Shown in pieces: positions 1 through 11,600 of a stretch of DNA of 64,000 nt. Source of the DNA: Amphibalanus amphitrite (taxonomy: Eukaryota > Arthropoda > Thecostraca > Balanomorpha > Balanidae); assembly GCF_019059575.1 (NCBI RefSeq), contig NW_024882208.1, forward strand, positions 307,400-371,399. The letters are read 5' to 3'. The notes under the pieces were generated by a model, which was not told the origin of the DNA, ran no database searches, and saw only the letters and a list, made by a program, of their open reading frames with translations. The position numbers were made by a program, and so were the translations under genes. The stretch's first letter is position 1. Each line of letters begins with the position of its first letter.

Positions 1-1639
1 CGCGGTGTTAAGACTAAAGTTGTAATTGGTGGCGGCTCTCGGGAGGCCCGTTGCCGGCCCGAACTGGCCGCCGGGAGCCGGCCGAGCCCGAGCGGCGCTG
101 GCAGCTCGTTATCTCCGACACGTGATACGGGCCGAGCTCGGAGCCGACACCGGAGTGGGGCCCGGAGCGCAGCACGGGGAGGAGCGCGGGGCCGGTCCCG
201 CCCCTCAGGTGAGACTCGGGCAGGGCTGCCCCCCCCCCCGACCGGACCCCCGCCGTGCCCTGAGGCGGAGGTGGGGACAGCAGGTGAGCAATAATAGCTC
301 AATCTGGGGTCAGCAATCTTCCAGAAAGTTTTACGACGGAGATTTCAGTCATGTCAAAAGTTGATGAACAACAGTCAACTCTGAACTAACCACGAATAAA
401 CAACTTTGACCAGCTTCGCTTGCGAAATGTCTGAACGCTTACATAACAAAGATTCAACGACTATGGATAACACGAGGTCGTATTAAACCTTTACAACAAA
501 ACGAAAATATCAAAAACATACGAACTTTTCTTTGTACACATGCTCACGTAAAAGGCTATCACACCGGCACGACGTGAGAATCGGTCATGAGTAGTGGAGT
601 ATCGTCAAGCTGGTGGCGATTTCACTGACAGGCAGTGACGAGACGAGCAGCAAGCAGCCTGAAGCATTCGCCGTTAGGCCCAGCAGTCAGCACCCTCTGT
701 TATCCTGCAGTGGTCAGTGACCGATGACCAGTGACCAGTGACCGGTGACCACAAAATCCAGCAGACAATCACAACAATGTCTCAGAACAGACACGGCACG
801 ACAAGACAGCGCCACAGCTGAGAGGGGAGCGCAAAACCACTCCACCGGGTCCTCCCGTCTCGTCTGAAAGACGGCACCCGCAGGGAAGGGCCACCCGTCT
901 GACGCACGGCACCCACAGGGGAAGTAACGGACGTCTGAGGGACGGCCACAGCACCCACAGGGGAAGTAGCGGTCACAATCGAGTCATCGATATCGTTGGA
1001 CCGCGGACCCGTCCACCCTGATCGGACCGACTGGTAGGAAGTGGCTCAAGCTGTAGTACTTGACTGTCTGATGTATCCAGGGAGCTGTCGTCACCGATGC
1101 CCCCAGCGCCGATCGTCCCTGTGACCAGTGGTCGCCACCGGTGAGCCGGCGACACCTGGGGTGGCACCGCGCCGCCTGACCCCGGGGGCGGCCAAAGGGT
1201 GGCGTCAGGGGCGCGACCTTTATCGGGTCATTCCATTAGCGGCCGAAGACGGCGGCGGCGGCGGATCCATCAGCCGGCAGCTCGGTTTATTTGAGCGCAC
1301 CCGCTTTATGGCCGCATCCCGACGGCTGAGGCGAATTTAATTTCTCCTCCGGTGGAAGTGGTCATTTCTTGAAGGCCGCCGCTCCGGCGAGGCTGGGCAC
1401 GAGCGCCGCGGGGGTTCGGCACATTTCAGCGCGGCCCCCCGGGTGCACTCGGTCGAAAGTAGAAAATTACGGCCGCGCCCGGGCAGCTATAATTCTGGCT
1501 CCCGGCGGAGGCGTCGCGAACAACGAGAGCGGCGCTGGCGGCGCACAGCGGCCCCGGTCCCGGCCCGCCGCCACGACGCCCCGGGGAGCCGCCGGCGCCG
1601 ACAACAGCGCCGCGCAGAGCCGCCGGCCGCCCCGGCGCG

Positions 1640-1800
1640 CTGCACGGAGGTACTGGCCGCCCACAGCTACTGCCGGGAGGTACCGGCCGCCCCGGCGTAC
1701 CGCTCCGAGCGGCCAGCCGCCCGCAGCTAGTGCCGGGAGGTACCGGCCGCCCAGGCGTACTGCTCCGAGGTACCGGCCGCCCAGCCCGCCTGGAGGTACA
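1640..1800. repeat. GC-rich tandem repeats of about 58 bp
   Basis: About two and a half units with GGGAGGTACCGGCCGCCC and GCGTACCGCTCCGAG. The open frames on both strands (1369-1890) reflect this composition. Confidence 0.75.
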
Positions 1801-2059
1801 ACGCACCGTACCGGTCAGTCGCAGCCGGTTAGCTGCCGGGACACCGTTCGGTTTACCCGAGACCCAGTTGCAGGTGAAGTTGGAGGTTAGGATGCCGACG
1901 TAAATGAGTCATCGTATAAAATCGATCGCTTGGTGTACGGCCAAACGCGTGTGGAAATGACTGTAAGGGCGGGGTCATGCGGGACGAGGGAAGGGTCACA
2001 CGGGTCGGAAGAGAACGAGAAGGCACGGAACAAAACAATGCTACCTACTAGTGAAGTCA

Positions 2060-2310
2060 GTTACGGAAAATCGGAATACCGATCGATACCAAACCAAATG
2101 CCAACCATAAACGTGGAGAAATACCGAAACCAAACCAACTTGGGAACATAAGGGAAATACCAACTTTTTACCGATTTCTTAGCCTCTTATACATTAGTGG
2201 GGGCTCATGATACCAACAAAATACCAAACACATTAGGATTGAAATACCAGATACCAAGTTGGTATCGGTTTGGTATCGGTATACCAAAAACTAAAAAGTC
2301 TGTATCCGAT
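2060..2310. repeat. ATACCAA-rich simple repeat
   Basis: Many copies of ATACCAA/ATACCGA followed by inverted versions (TTGGTATCGGTTTGGTATCG), so the segment can fold back on itself. Confidence 0.7.
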
Positions 2311-3235
2311 TGACATCTCTACTACCTACATACCAGACGAAGAGACTGCACTGAATGTAGCGGACAACGGCCAATTACCACCAGTGAGTTTGGCTCAGTT
2401 TCTGGCAAGTGGTACGGGAAAAACGGGAATAGACTCCATTGCAGATGAAAATCATGATAACCAAGACTTAGTTGCCATGGGAAATCCACAGGCCCTCAAT
2501 AGGCCTAACGAGATCAGTTGTAGCCTGTAGGTATTCCCACAGTGTATATAAATAGGTATTCCAATGTTGGATCTCGCTCTCTTGCAGTGGAGTGTTGAAC
2601 CCATGATTCGATTCTGCATTACAGGTGACAGGAGGGACAGACCAGCTTTGTGGTGTTGAGCGGCTTCGGTTTGGTCGAGCACGAACCAGCACAACGGAAC
2701 ACAGCGATGTCGAGGTTACATTATGCAACCCATGCAAGACACACCACCATGTCACATTTTGTCAACATCAACAATCAACTCCAGCTCATAGAATATAGCT
2801 GAATAGGGATTATCTTTAAACGCATCAAAATTATCTTGCGGGCGGAGCCACTTCCTAAATAAAATCGTTTCGAATACACAAAACATAAGGAATGATGTTC
2901 CTGTTGCTTGTTGACAGGAAACATTACGAAACAAAACATCAGAAGTCTCTTGACAACTATGGTAAAGGATGAAGACTCCAACACATCCCTCCTCCTGTGT
3001 CTCAGGGCGGCGACACTAGCGCCGTGGTGCGGAGCCGGCCGGCACCAGCCACTCTCGGGCGGCCCGCTCGGCTAATGCTCGCTCACGGCGCCCACGGGAA
3101 CCGGCCGACCCACCGCGGACAAAACATATTTTGTTTCGCCAAGGTGTGTAAATACTGGTCGTCCGAGTCCCCCGAGAGGCAAAAACTGCCGACGGCGGCA
3201 GTGTTTGCCGGTGCCGGCCGGGGGGAACATTAACT

Positions 3236-3575
3236 CTGGCCAGGGTTCATAATGTCCAGGGTACGATATGCCCAGTGTCGAAATGGCCAGTGCCTTGAAT
3301 AGGCCAGAGTTCATAATGTCCAGGGATTGCATGGTCCAAATGCGGCCAACTGGCTGCAGATAGGGTATATTCAAAGAGGCCAGGGTTCATAATGTCCAGG
3401 GCACGATGTGTCCAGTGTTCGAAATGGCCAGGGTTCATAATGTCCAGGACACGATGTGTCCAGTGTTCGAAATGGCCAGGGTTCATAATGTCCAGGGAAC
3501 GATGTGTCCAGTGTTCAAAATGGCCAGTGCCTTGAATGGGCCAGAGTTCATAATGTCCAGGGATTACATAGTCAT
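3236..3575 (+). repeat. 48-bp tandem repeats, left block
   Basis: Units of about 48 bp (CCAGGGTTCATAATGTCCAG, then GGCACGATGTGTCCAGTG, then TTCGAAATGG), about six or seven including partial ones. Open frames in both directions here are repeat-driven. Confidence 0.92.
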
Positions 3576-3730
3576 TGAAAGTGACGTCATTATGTAAAAA
3601 CACGGAACCAGCTCAATGCGAAGCAGTGCAGTGCCGAAGGCAATGCCTTAGGAGAGATTACAGGCAATAGTAAATCAAATATTTTTAGGTTAAGTGGTTA
3701 TGCATCAGGCTTCAGGCCGAAGGCCTGAAG

Positions 3731-4572
3731 CAGGCGCGGATACAAGGGGGGCCATGGGGGCCATGGCCCCCCCTTGGCCGATTTTTTTTTTCAAAAATAA
3801 AATAAAAAGTTAAAAAGCTGAAAAGGGGGGGGGCCTCCTGAAAATAAAGTGGCCGAAATCCGATGAGTTTTTTTTTTAACCTACCCACTTAGTTATTTCT
3901 TAGAAGACTAGCTGAGAAGACTTCTTTGTTAGAAGATTGGTAAAGCTTTTCATAACTTGGAGGTCTCTTATACTCACAGAGATGACCACTTTTACAGGGC
4001 CTCCTAACCTGCACAGAGGGCCTCCAAGCCTGCACAGATGTCCTAACAAACACAAAATCTCTTAGCCTACACAGAGGCCTCCACTCGCATCCGAACAAAG
4101 GGCCTCCTAGCCAACACAGAGGGCCTCCTAACTCACACAGAAGGTCTCCTATTCTGCACAGAGGGACTCCAAACCTGCACAGATATCCTCTTCGCCAACA
4201 CAGGACCTCTTAATCTCCACAGAGGGCCTCCACTCGCATCCACACAAAGGGTCTCCAAGTCTGTACTGAGGGCCTGCGCTCGCATCTGCACAGAGGGCCT
4301 CCTAGCTATCACAGAGGGCTTCCTAGTTCACATACAAGGCCTCCTAGCAGGGGCGGATCCAGGGGGGGGCGATAGGGACTATAGCGCCCCCCCCCCGGGC
4401 GACTTTCTCATTTTCTTTTTTTTTTTGCAAAAAAAAGCATGATAGGGGGCCCCCAAAAATAAAGTGGACGAAATCCAGGCTTAAACTTTTGGGGGTAGGT
4501 AGGGCCCCCATCGATGGGGGGCCCCCGATTCGGAATAGCCCCTCCCTTGGCAAAATGCTGGATCCGCCCCTG
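3731..4572. mobile_element. Non-autonomous hAT-like element with 8-bp target duplication
   Basis: It begins CAGGCGCGGATACAAGGGGG and ends CTGGATCCGCCCCTG, an imperfect terminal inverted repeat. It is flanked on both sides by GCCTGAAG (3723-3730 and 4573-4580), an 8-bp target-site duplication as made by hAT transposases. The 842-bp interior has no transposase. It contains degenerate repeats of about 30-36 bp (CACAGAGGGCCTCCTA type, 3960-4345) and a second internal 5' terminal repeat (CAGGGGCGGATCCAG at about 4350), suggesting one element inserted into or tandemly fused with another. Confidence 0.82.
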
Positions 4573-4685
4573 GCCTGAAGCCTGATGCATAACCACTTAA
4601 CCTAAAAATATTTGATTTACTATTGCTTGCAATCTATTCATGCGAGAAACTATTTCCTTATCTCCGGTAGGCAAACATCATTACC

Positions 4686-4742
4686 TTAGGTTAGGTTAGG
4701 TTAGGTTAGGTTAGGTTAGGTTAGGTTAGGTTAGGTTAGGTT
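4686..4742. repeat. (TTAGG)11 tract
   Basis: Eleven perfect TTAGG units. This is the arthropod telomere motif, but it sits inside the foldback element where the paralogous copy has a short degenerate version, so local expansion is the simpler explanation. Confidence 0.95.
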
Positions 4743-4747
4743 TCGTT

Positions 4748-5066
4748 CCTGAACTCTGGCCAATTCAAGGCACTGGCCATTTTGAACACTGGACACATCG
4801 TGCCCTGGACATTATGAACCCTGGCCATTTCGAACACTGGACACATCGTGCCCTGGACATTATGAACCCTGGCCATTTCGAGCACTGGACACATCGTTCC
4901 CTGGACATTATGAACCTTGGCCTCTTTGAATTTACCCTATCTGCAGCCAGTTGGCCACATTTGGACCATGCAAACCCTGGACAATATGAACACTGGCCAA
5001 TTCAAGGCACTGGCCATTTCGAGCACTGGACACATCGTACCCTGGACATTATGAACCCTGGCCTAA
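4748..5066 (-). repeat. 48-bp tandem repeats, right block, inverted relative to the left
   Basis: The same 48-bp unit as at 3236-3575, in reverse complement. It includes the shared variant segment with the ATCTGCAGCCAGTTGGCC sequence. The two blocks flank the foldback element symmetrically. Confidence 0.92.
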
Positions 5067-5130
5067 ATAATACGCACCCGCCGGCCGGCGGCCCAAATGG
5101 CCCCCCGGTGACCGACGCGCCGCTCCGGGG

Positions 5131-5220
5131 CGGCCGGCGCGCGCGCACACTGCGCCCCGGCGGCCGGCGCGCGCACACACTGCGCCCCGGCGGCCGGCGC
5201 GCGCGCACACTGCGCCCCGG
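5131..5220. repeat. 30-bp GC-rich tandem repeat x3
   Basis: Three units of CGGCCGGCGC, GCGCGCACAC, TGCGCCCCGG, with a fourth degenerate remnant on the right. No gene assigned. Confidence 0.9.
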
Positions 5221-5566
5221 CGCCCCGGCCGACACCCGGGGGACGCCGGCACCGAGGCCATTCCGGCGAATATTATGACCAGCGCGAGCACTTTGTGGCG
5301 AATACACTGCGCACTGGCCCATCTAGAGGTGCAACAAGTACTCCTCGGGGACCACTGGCTCAAAAAAGACGAACGTGGAGCCTCATCGCAAAAGTTGGCG
5401 GAATATATTGCGCCAATTGCAAAAGTTGCAAACTCCAAAAGTCTTTTAAAGGTCAGATAAATAAAAGCAATGCTAATTAGGTGTGGAAATTAGCTATTAC
5501 AGCAGACAAGTTGATTGCTCACCATGTCTCCATATGACAGTGAATATTCGCTGAGCGCCGACTTAC

Positions 5567-5668
5567 CGTCTGATCCTGGCCCGGGACATTCTGAGGTCAG
5601 ATGTTGGGAGACCTCGTCGGCAGATACCAACTGCTGACAGCACCACCGGCAGCTGACTGCGTTCACAC
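5567..5668 (-). CDS. Exon 3 of the zinc-finger regulator: single C2HC finger
   Basis: The acceptor ends CTTTTTCAG and the donor is GACG|GTAAGT. Read with the single G left by exon 2 it encodes about 34 residues containing CRWC, twelve residues, H, four residues, C. The upstream exon ends in phase 1 and this exon also leaves in phase 1, which supports the join across the 14.9-kb intron. The rest of the longer open frame here (5490-5777) is intron on both sides. Confidence 0.6.
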
Positions 5669-8600
5669 CTGAAAAAGAACAAATACTGTGAGAAAAGACA
5701 GACTCGGCGTCATCTGAACTAGGGCAACGGTAAAAGGGGAAGGGAATGCTGAAATCTAGTCGTGAGTGAGCACTCAAAAAGTTTGCACGTCATAAAAAAA
5801 TAAAATCTACGGATGTTCTGATGTCGAAGGATTTGAACCAAGGAATTAATAAATACCTGCTGCACAGCCTCCCATTCCGCTGGACGGTGGATTACCCCGT
5901 CCGTCAGACCTGGCCTGACACCTGGCGGCGGCTGGCGTCATTACACCGCCACCTAGCGGCCGATACCACAGTCCCGGGATCACACGGAGAAAAGGCACTC
6001 AGCGCATAGCGCAATGAAATGATCATGAATAGAGCTTATATCAAGTTTCGTTTTTCTCCTCCGACGGAAAAAAAGGAGAATATGGCCGTGGGCGGCTACG
6101 ATGTGATGTACCGAGACAGGCTAGGCTCTTACATTCGGCGCATAATGCCGAGCTGCCTGAAATAAAGAACGCCTGAGCCAAATAATCATTCATTTAGCTC
6201 GATGACAGGTTTGTCAGCTTTAAAATGCAAATATGGAATATATCAAAAAGTAATCAGGAGCTGAAAAAGATCCTGATCACGCTCATTACACCAAAAATGG
6301 CATGACATTTTGCCTGCATTTCATAAAATAACACCTTGCCTAGCGAGACCAGAAGCAGATAAATACCAACAGCTGTAACACTTGTAAGCAGGTATGTGCA
6401 CGCCACAATGTTAAGGCCCAGCACCAGTACTCTACAGTCCCAGAACCAGAAGCCTCTGTGACCATCGAACGACCTCAAGACGTCTCACATGCAGACACTT
6501 TCCTTTATAACAGCTAAACTTGGGATTTCAGCGGAAGAGCTCGGCATAGCTGCACAGACTATACAACACCAACACTGCGGAAATTTGTCTGCAGTTCTGG
6601 TCTCACTAGTGTTTATGACCAGCCGTCTCGCCCTGTTCCCCATTACCGCTCGTATATATTCAAGAACATTTCAACTTTCCCAGTTTTGCACAGACTGTTC
6701 GTCGGCCTGAGTCCCCGAGTTTCGTATGTCCCTCGAGAAAATCCCTGGTTGATGCTCCAGGTTCCCTCACCTTCCACAACATTATAAAGTCACATCAACG
6801 GGCACCAGAGGCAGATGATGGAATTAAGTCGCCTTAGAAATCGGAGTTAAAGAAACACTCGGTCTGCATAATCGGACCCGATGCTGTAGAGTGTAGATGA
6901 ATTATAAGATGCCTCTGAAAATGCGTTCATATTCTTGGAATGGATCGTGAAATACTCACTTAGTTTTTCATATTTGGAAGCCACCCTACCCGAGGACCTT
7001 TCAATATTTTCCGAGTTTTGGTATTGTGTTATAACCCGCGCCCCGCTGAGGGGGGGGGGCAGAATCTGCCCCCCTCCCGTTTTTCGCCAATAACTTCTAA
7101 ACGCGTTACGCCAGCGACGTCAAACTTTCAGTACCTTATCATACATCAATTTGACACGTTCCCTGAAAATTTGAGCGAAATCCATCGGATTTTTTTTTGA
7201 GAAATTGACGTTTTAGTGACGTCATGTTCGCCATTTTCGCCTCAAAAACGGCAAAATTTCAAACGCCGCTAACATCTTCATTTTTAAAGGAATCAAGACG
7301 TCACAAAAAAGGTTATACGTGATTCTTCTTTGTCTATCAAATGACTATCTCGGATTTTTGAAAATTTTGGATTTTGGCCCAAATTATTTCAAAAAACTGA
7401 CTTTTTTGGGAAAATAATCATAAAATCCAAAATTTTGAGTGTATCGAAAAAACCGGAATATATGTCAGAGAAGTGGTCTATGTGCACCTACATACCAATT
7501 TTTAAAAGAATCGGTTCAAAAATGTGGGAGTTATTCAAAATTTTATGACGTCACGACACACAAAAATTTTGAAAAAAAAAATGATTTTTTTTGGAAGTTC
7601 TAGACCTCGTACGGAAACAAAAATAGCACCATTCGATTTGCCGTGACAAACTGCATCAGATAGATACCTTTTTAGGCCTAAACAACCAACTTCAAAATTT
7701 GACCTCACTTGACCTGACCTGGACCTGACCTCGACCTGAAATTCATCCAGAGGTGGTCCATATCCAGAGGTGGTCCATATCACTAATTGAGTGTGTCTAT
7801 TGAATTCTATGAGTAAAATGACCCATAAAACATGTGTCGCACATGCCCTTTTCTATATTTTGTTTTTGGTGACCTGACCTGACCTGACCTTGACCTTGAC
7901 CTTTGAATGACATTGTATGCAACGAATATTGTCTTGGTAGTCTAAGAACACGTTTTGGGCAATCAACTCAGTCCATTCTTCGGCAACTACGGTGCAAGGC
8001 CGATACTGTAGAAACTTGCATTTTGTACCCTTGACCTGACCTTGACCTGACCTCTGACCTACTTAACCAAAAAATTTGGGCTCTTAAGATCCGCTTTGTT
8101 GAGAGCTTTCGATTGCCGTTTTCCCCGTCTTTCTACCACCACCGGTTCGGAAGTTAGACGGGGGGCAGAATCTGCCCCCCCCCCCCAGCAGGGCGCGTAT
8201 GGCTGAATAGCCCAGCGGGGCGCGGGTTAAGCTCAACGCCCATTTTCAAATTGTAAGCACAGGGCAGATCAGAATTAGGAATAAAACTCCAAATTCGAAG
8301 CTGGCTCGGATTTTATTTCATAATAACGGCGTCAGGTCAAGAATCAATATCATTACATGGACCATGCTTACCGCCAACACTGCCTTCAGCCCCGTTAGAA
8401 TTCCGCCTGGGGCCTACGGAATCACGGATGCAGGCACGGAGCCCAGCTGGACCCGGGCACCGGAAGGCGGCCGCTTCAGCAGGGGGTGGGGAGAGCACAG
8501 AGAGGACAGAGCACGGAGAGCTGGGCAGAGCGCGGGAGGTGCATTATGCATGAGGCGCCCCGTCCGGGACCGCGCCTCCGCCGGGCCAGAGGTTACGGCA

Positions 8601-11600
8601 GAAATCTGCCCGCGCCACACCCCTTCTCTCCTCGTTCCCACACCCGTCCCCAGGCTCAAACTGTCACAGACTTTCCCGCTATGGCTTCATTTAGTGGGAA
8701 GTGCTCATTTGGTCCAACAAGCCAATGCAGCACCACTGGAGATAAGAAAACGGTAGAAGTAGGCCAAACGCCTAAGCCAACAGCTGCCCAGCGGTATGTA
8801 ACGGTAGTGATTTTATGGTCAGCCATCCGCGGACAGCCTCCCTGAAGGTTACCCCAGTAAAGGGCTCACCCCGGGGCTCATCGGGGGCGAGGGGCGGCCT
8901 CATCGGGAGTAACGATCATTGACATCCGAAACACGGAAGCCAGCGACTGTGCGACCGGAAAATCGGAGTGGTAAGGGACAGGGGCGGGATAGAACGGGAT
9001 AGTAATTGTACTTTATTTTCCTGAACATGATTTGACAATTGACCGCGTTACAAAGATGGCCTGGCATCTTCAATAATAAGCTGCGATGGCTTATTTTTGA
9101 TAACCATAACAAATTTAGCAGTAAATACATCAAGCAATTATATCGAGCGCATTTACGCTCGTCCAGCTTTACTACGGCCAAAATGGCGAGATCAACTCAT
9201 TTGAAGGTATCGACATATTTGTGTCGGGTTACCAAATACCTGGGACACGGAGAATGCCGCCGCGCTCCGTTACCGCCCCAGTTACAGGGCAGTACCGGTC
9301 AGCCGGTCGGCGGGGAGGGCAGACGGAGTGGCGCCGCAGCTGTCCGTTCGTCCTCTCCGGCCCGCCGAGACGCCGCCGACGCCGGATTATTAATCCGGAG
9401 CGGCGCGGCCGCCCGTGGGCGCCCGGGCGCCGCTCCCCGGGGGGCGCCCGGACCGGGCGGCGCGGCGCCCCGCGGCGCGCGCCGGGGCGCCGCCGGCCTC
9501 CCGCCGGAGCCGGCGGGGGGCGCCAGTCGCCGGCGCCCCGGCCGCCCGCCCCCCGCCGCGGCCCGCCTGATGACTCAATCAGCTGGCCCCGCCCGGCCTG
9601 CGCGCCGCCAGGACGGACAGAGATGTGGAGAATGAGACCAGATTTACCAAACTGAGACCCGCCCGAGCCACTACATATGACTCCGATATCAGCAGGGGCG
9701 TGAAACAGGAGCGGTCCATTCGACAAAACCTACTTATATCCAAAACACTTAAAGGGACCCTCCCACCTTCAAAAAAGTTAATGAATTGACATGAAAGTGA
9801 TGTCGCTCGGTTCAGCAAGAGCAAAAACGAATATCTACCAAATTTCATCGAAAAATCTTCACCGGTTTTCAAGATATTAGACTTTTACTTTTGTTTACTT
9901 TTTGGGATCTCCGCTGTTCCTAGTGACTTTATTTGAAAGTGCGGCATATGTTGCGCGCTTAGCAGCATATACCACCGCGTGCTACCAAACGTTTTAGTCA
10001 AACATTTAAAAATCGTTAGATATCTGCGCTGACGTCACACATTCAGAGGGGTATTCCTATGCATAAGCCCCTCTGAATCAAAATGTTGCAATTTTGAAAT
10101 TCAATATTTCCGATTTAAGGCATTTCTCGATGTTGTGAGTGCCGAAACCGGTAATTGTGAGCCAGGGACCCCATTTTGGCTATCTCAACTCAAATCTAAT
10201 GTTAAGGTGGGAGGGTCCCTTTAACGGTGAACATTACGTCAGCTCACACGTATGTATTGATACTCTGAAGTCCAAGCTACCAATTCCTCGTCCTGACCCT
10301 GCACAACAATTCATGCCGAAAGCGCCAAGCGGGATACATTCACTGATGACGAGTTCAATGGTCCATTTCGGCTGTTACCATCGGGGCTGCAGCTGAGAGG
10401 GCGCTGTCCAATTCGATATAACTCGTAACTCGGCTAACTCGGTCACCCCCAGTTGGAACCCGGTTAGCGTCAGTTAGCCGGCTGACCGGTCGGACACAGC
10501 CACTTCCGCCGGCTATAGATCTGCTGAAGGTAATGAGGCACTGCATAGGTAAATCATTTGCTTTGATAGGTAATTGGCAAAACATGGCGCAGAACAGGTA
10601 GGCATTGCAATAAATACTTGGAAAGGTATCAGCGGCAGTATCTAACCAGTTAACCTTTTCCACAGCACTCAAAAGTGATCAAGCATTCGTGCAATCATGC
10701 ATACTGTGCAATGTGCAATGTGCATATTAATTTGGAATGACGGTCATAAAAGCGCATTGCTGTGGTGAGCATAATTGTTTTTATTAAGAACGCGGTCGCT
10801 ATTCTTCCACATGGTGCATAGGAAAGTAGCAAGAAAAAACGCGCATTTTACATTATGCAGCGATAATATGTGTAGGTGATGTATTGTGCATGCTGCTCCT
10901 TATTATAACCTCAAACCACAGCCTTGCTTTGCGTGCCATGATTTAAGGATTTGCATTTACGATTTATTTTAGACGACAACATAGTTGCAAAATACCGCCT
11001 CCTGGGCACTTGAGCAGGTAGAAAAACGATCCAAGGCCTGGCCTGAAACGAATCATAGTTAAATGGGGTTGGCGTATATAAAACACAATGATATCTGTGC
11101 GTTTGTTGCAGCTGCTCACCAACTCCCTAACTAACAGCCACGCGCCGTGAGCGCGGACCTCAATCAGCAACAGAGGGCAGCTTAGAGGCATAGCACATCC
11201 TCTACCGAGCAGAGTCTGCTCAACAGACAACATACATATACCAAAGGACGGTGCAGAAATAGGTACCAAAACGTCTGCTACCGGTCAGGCAGTTCCTCTG
11301 CCCGGCCGCTGCCCAACATGTGTTTACGACGGCGTTGTAAAGCAGCGGTTTACGGCAGCGCTGGAGAACGGCTGGTCGGTACGACAGGGGCGCAGACCAC
11401 TTGGGCGCACCCTGCTCTCCGTGTGAGGGATGAGATTGTTTGAGGGATGCGGCTATAGTGGGCCGGATGACAGACCGAATGTGATTTGTATGACGGTCGT
11501 ATACAGAGCACGTCATTCGTCACATACGGACAACGAGACAGTGAGGGAGTTCACAAACTCATCGAGGCAAGTCGAATTCAACCATCGAGACATGAAGTTG

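Larger units (their letters stand above)
3575..4742. mobile_element. Foldback (palindromic) element, copy 1, split by the hAT-like insertion
   Basis: The left arm (to 3730) and right arm (from 4581) are inverted copies over about 60 bp (TTTTTAGGTTAAGTGGTTAT, GCATCAGGCTTCAGGC and their complement). The same element without the insertion lies at 39.08-39.34 kb. The right side carries eleven TTAGG units (4686-4740), where the other copy has only GTAGGTCAGGTAAGGTAAGG. Confidence 0.8.
1..5566. other. No supported gene outside the repeats listed
   Basis: GC-rich segments (1-300, 1100-1860, 3000-3230) give overlapping open frames on both strands with no recognisable protein. The 300-1100 and 1860-3000 stretches are ordinary AT-richer DNA. 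If the zinc-finger gene continues beyond this region, 1-5566 is intron or lies between its exons. Confidence 0.5.

Noticed and set aside
4686..4742. True telomeric or subtelomeric DNA
   Set aside because: Only 11 units, inside a foldback transposon whose other copy has a degenerate short version, and single-copy genes lie on the right-hand side.
9039..9726. Open frames on both strands in a CpG-rich block
   Set aside because: Same compositional explanation; no conserved motif.
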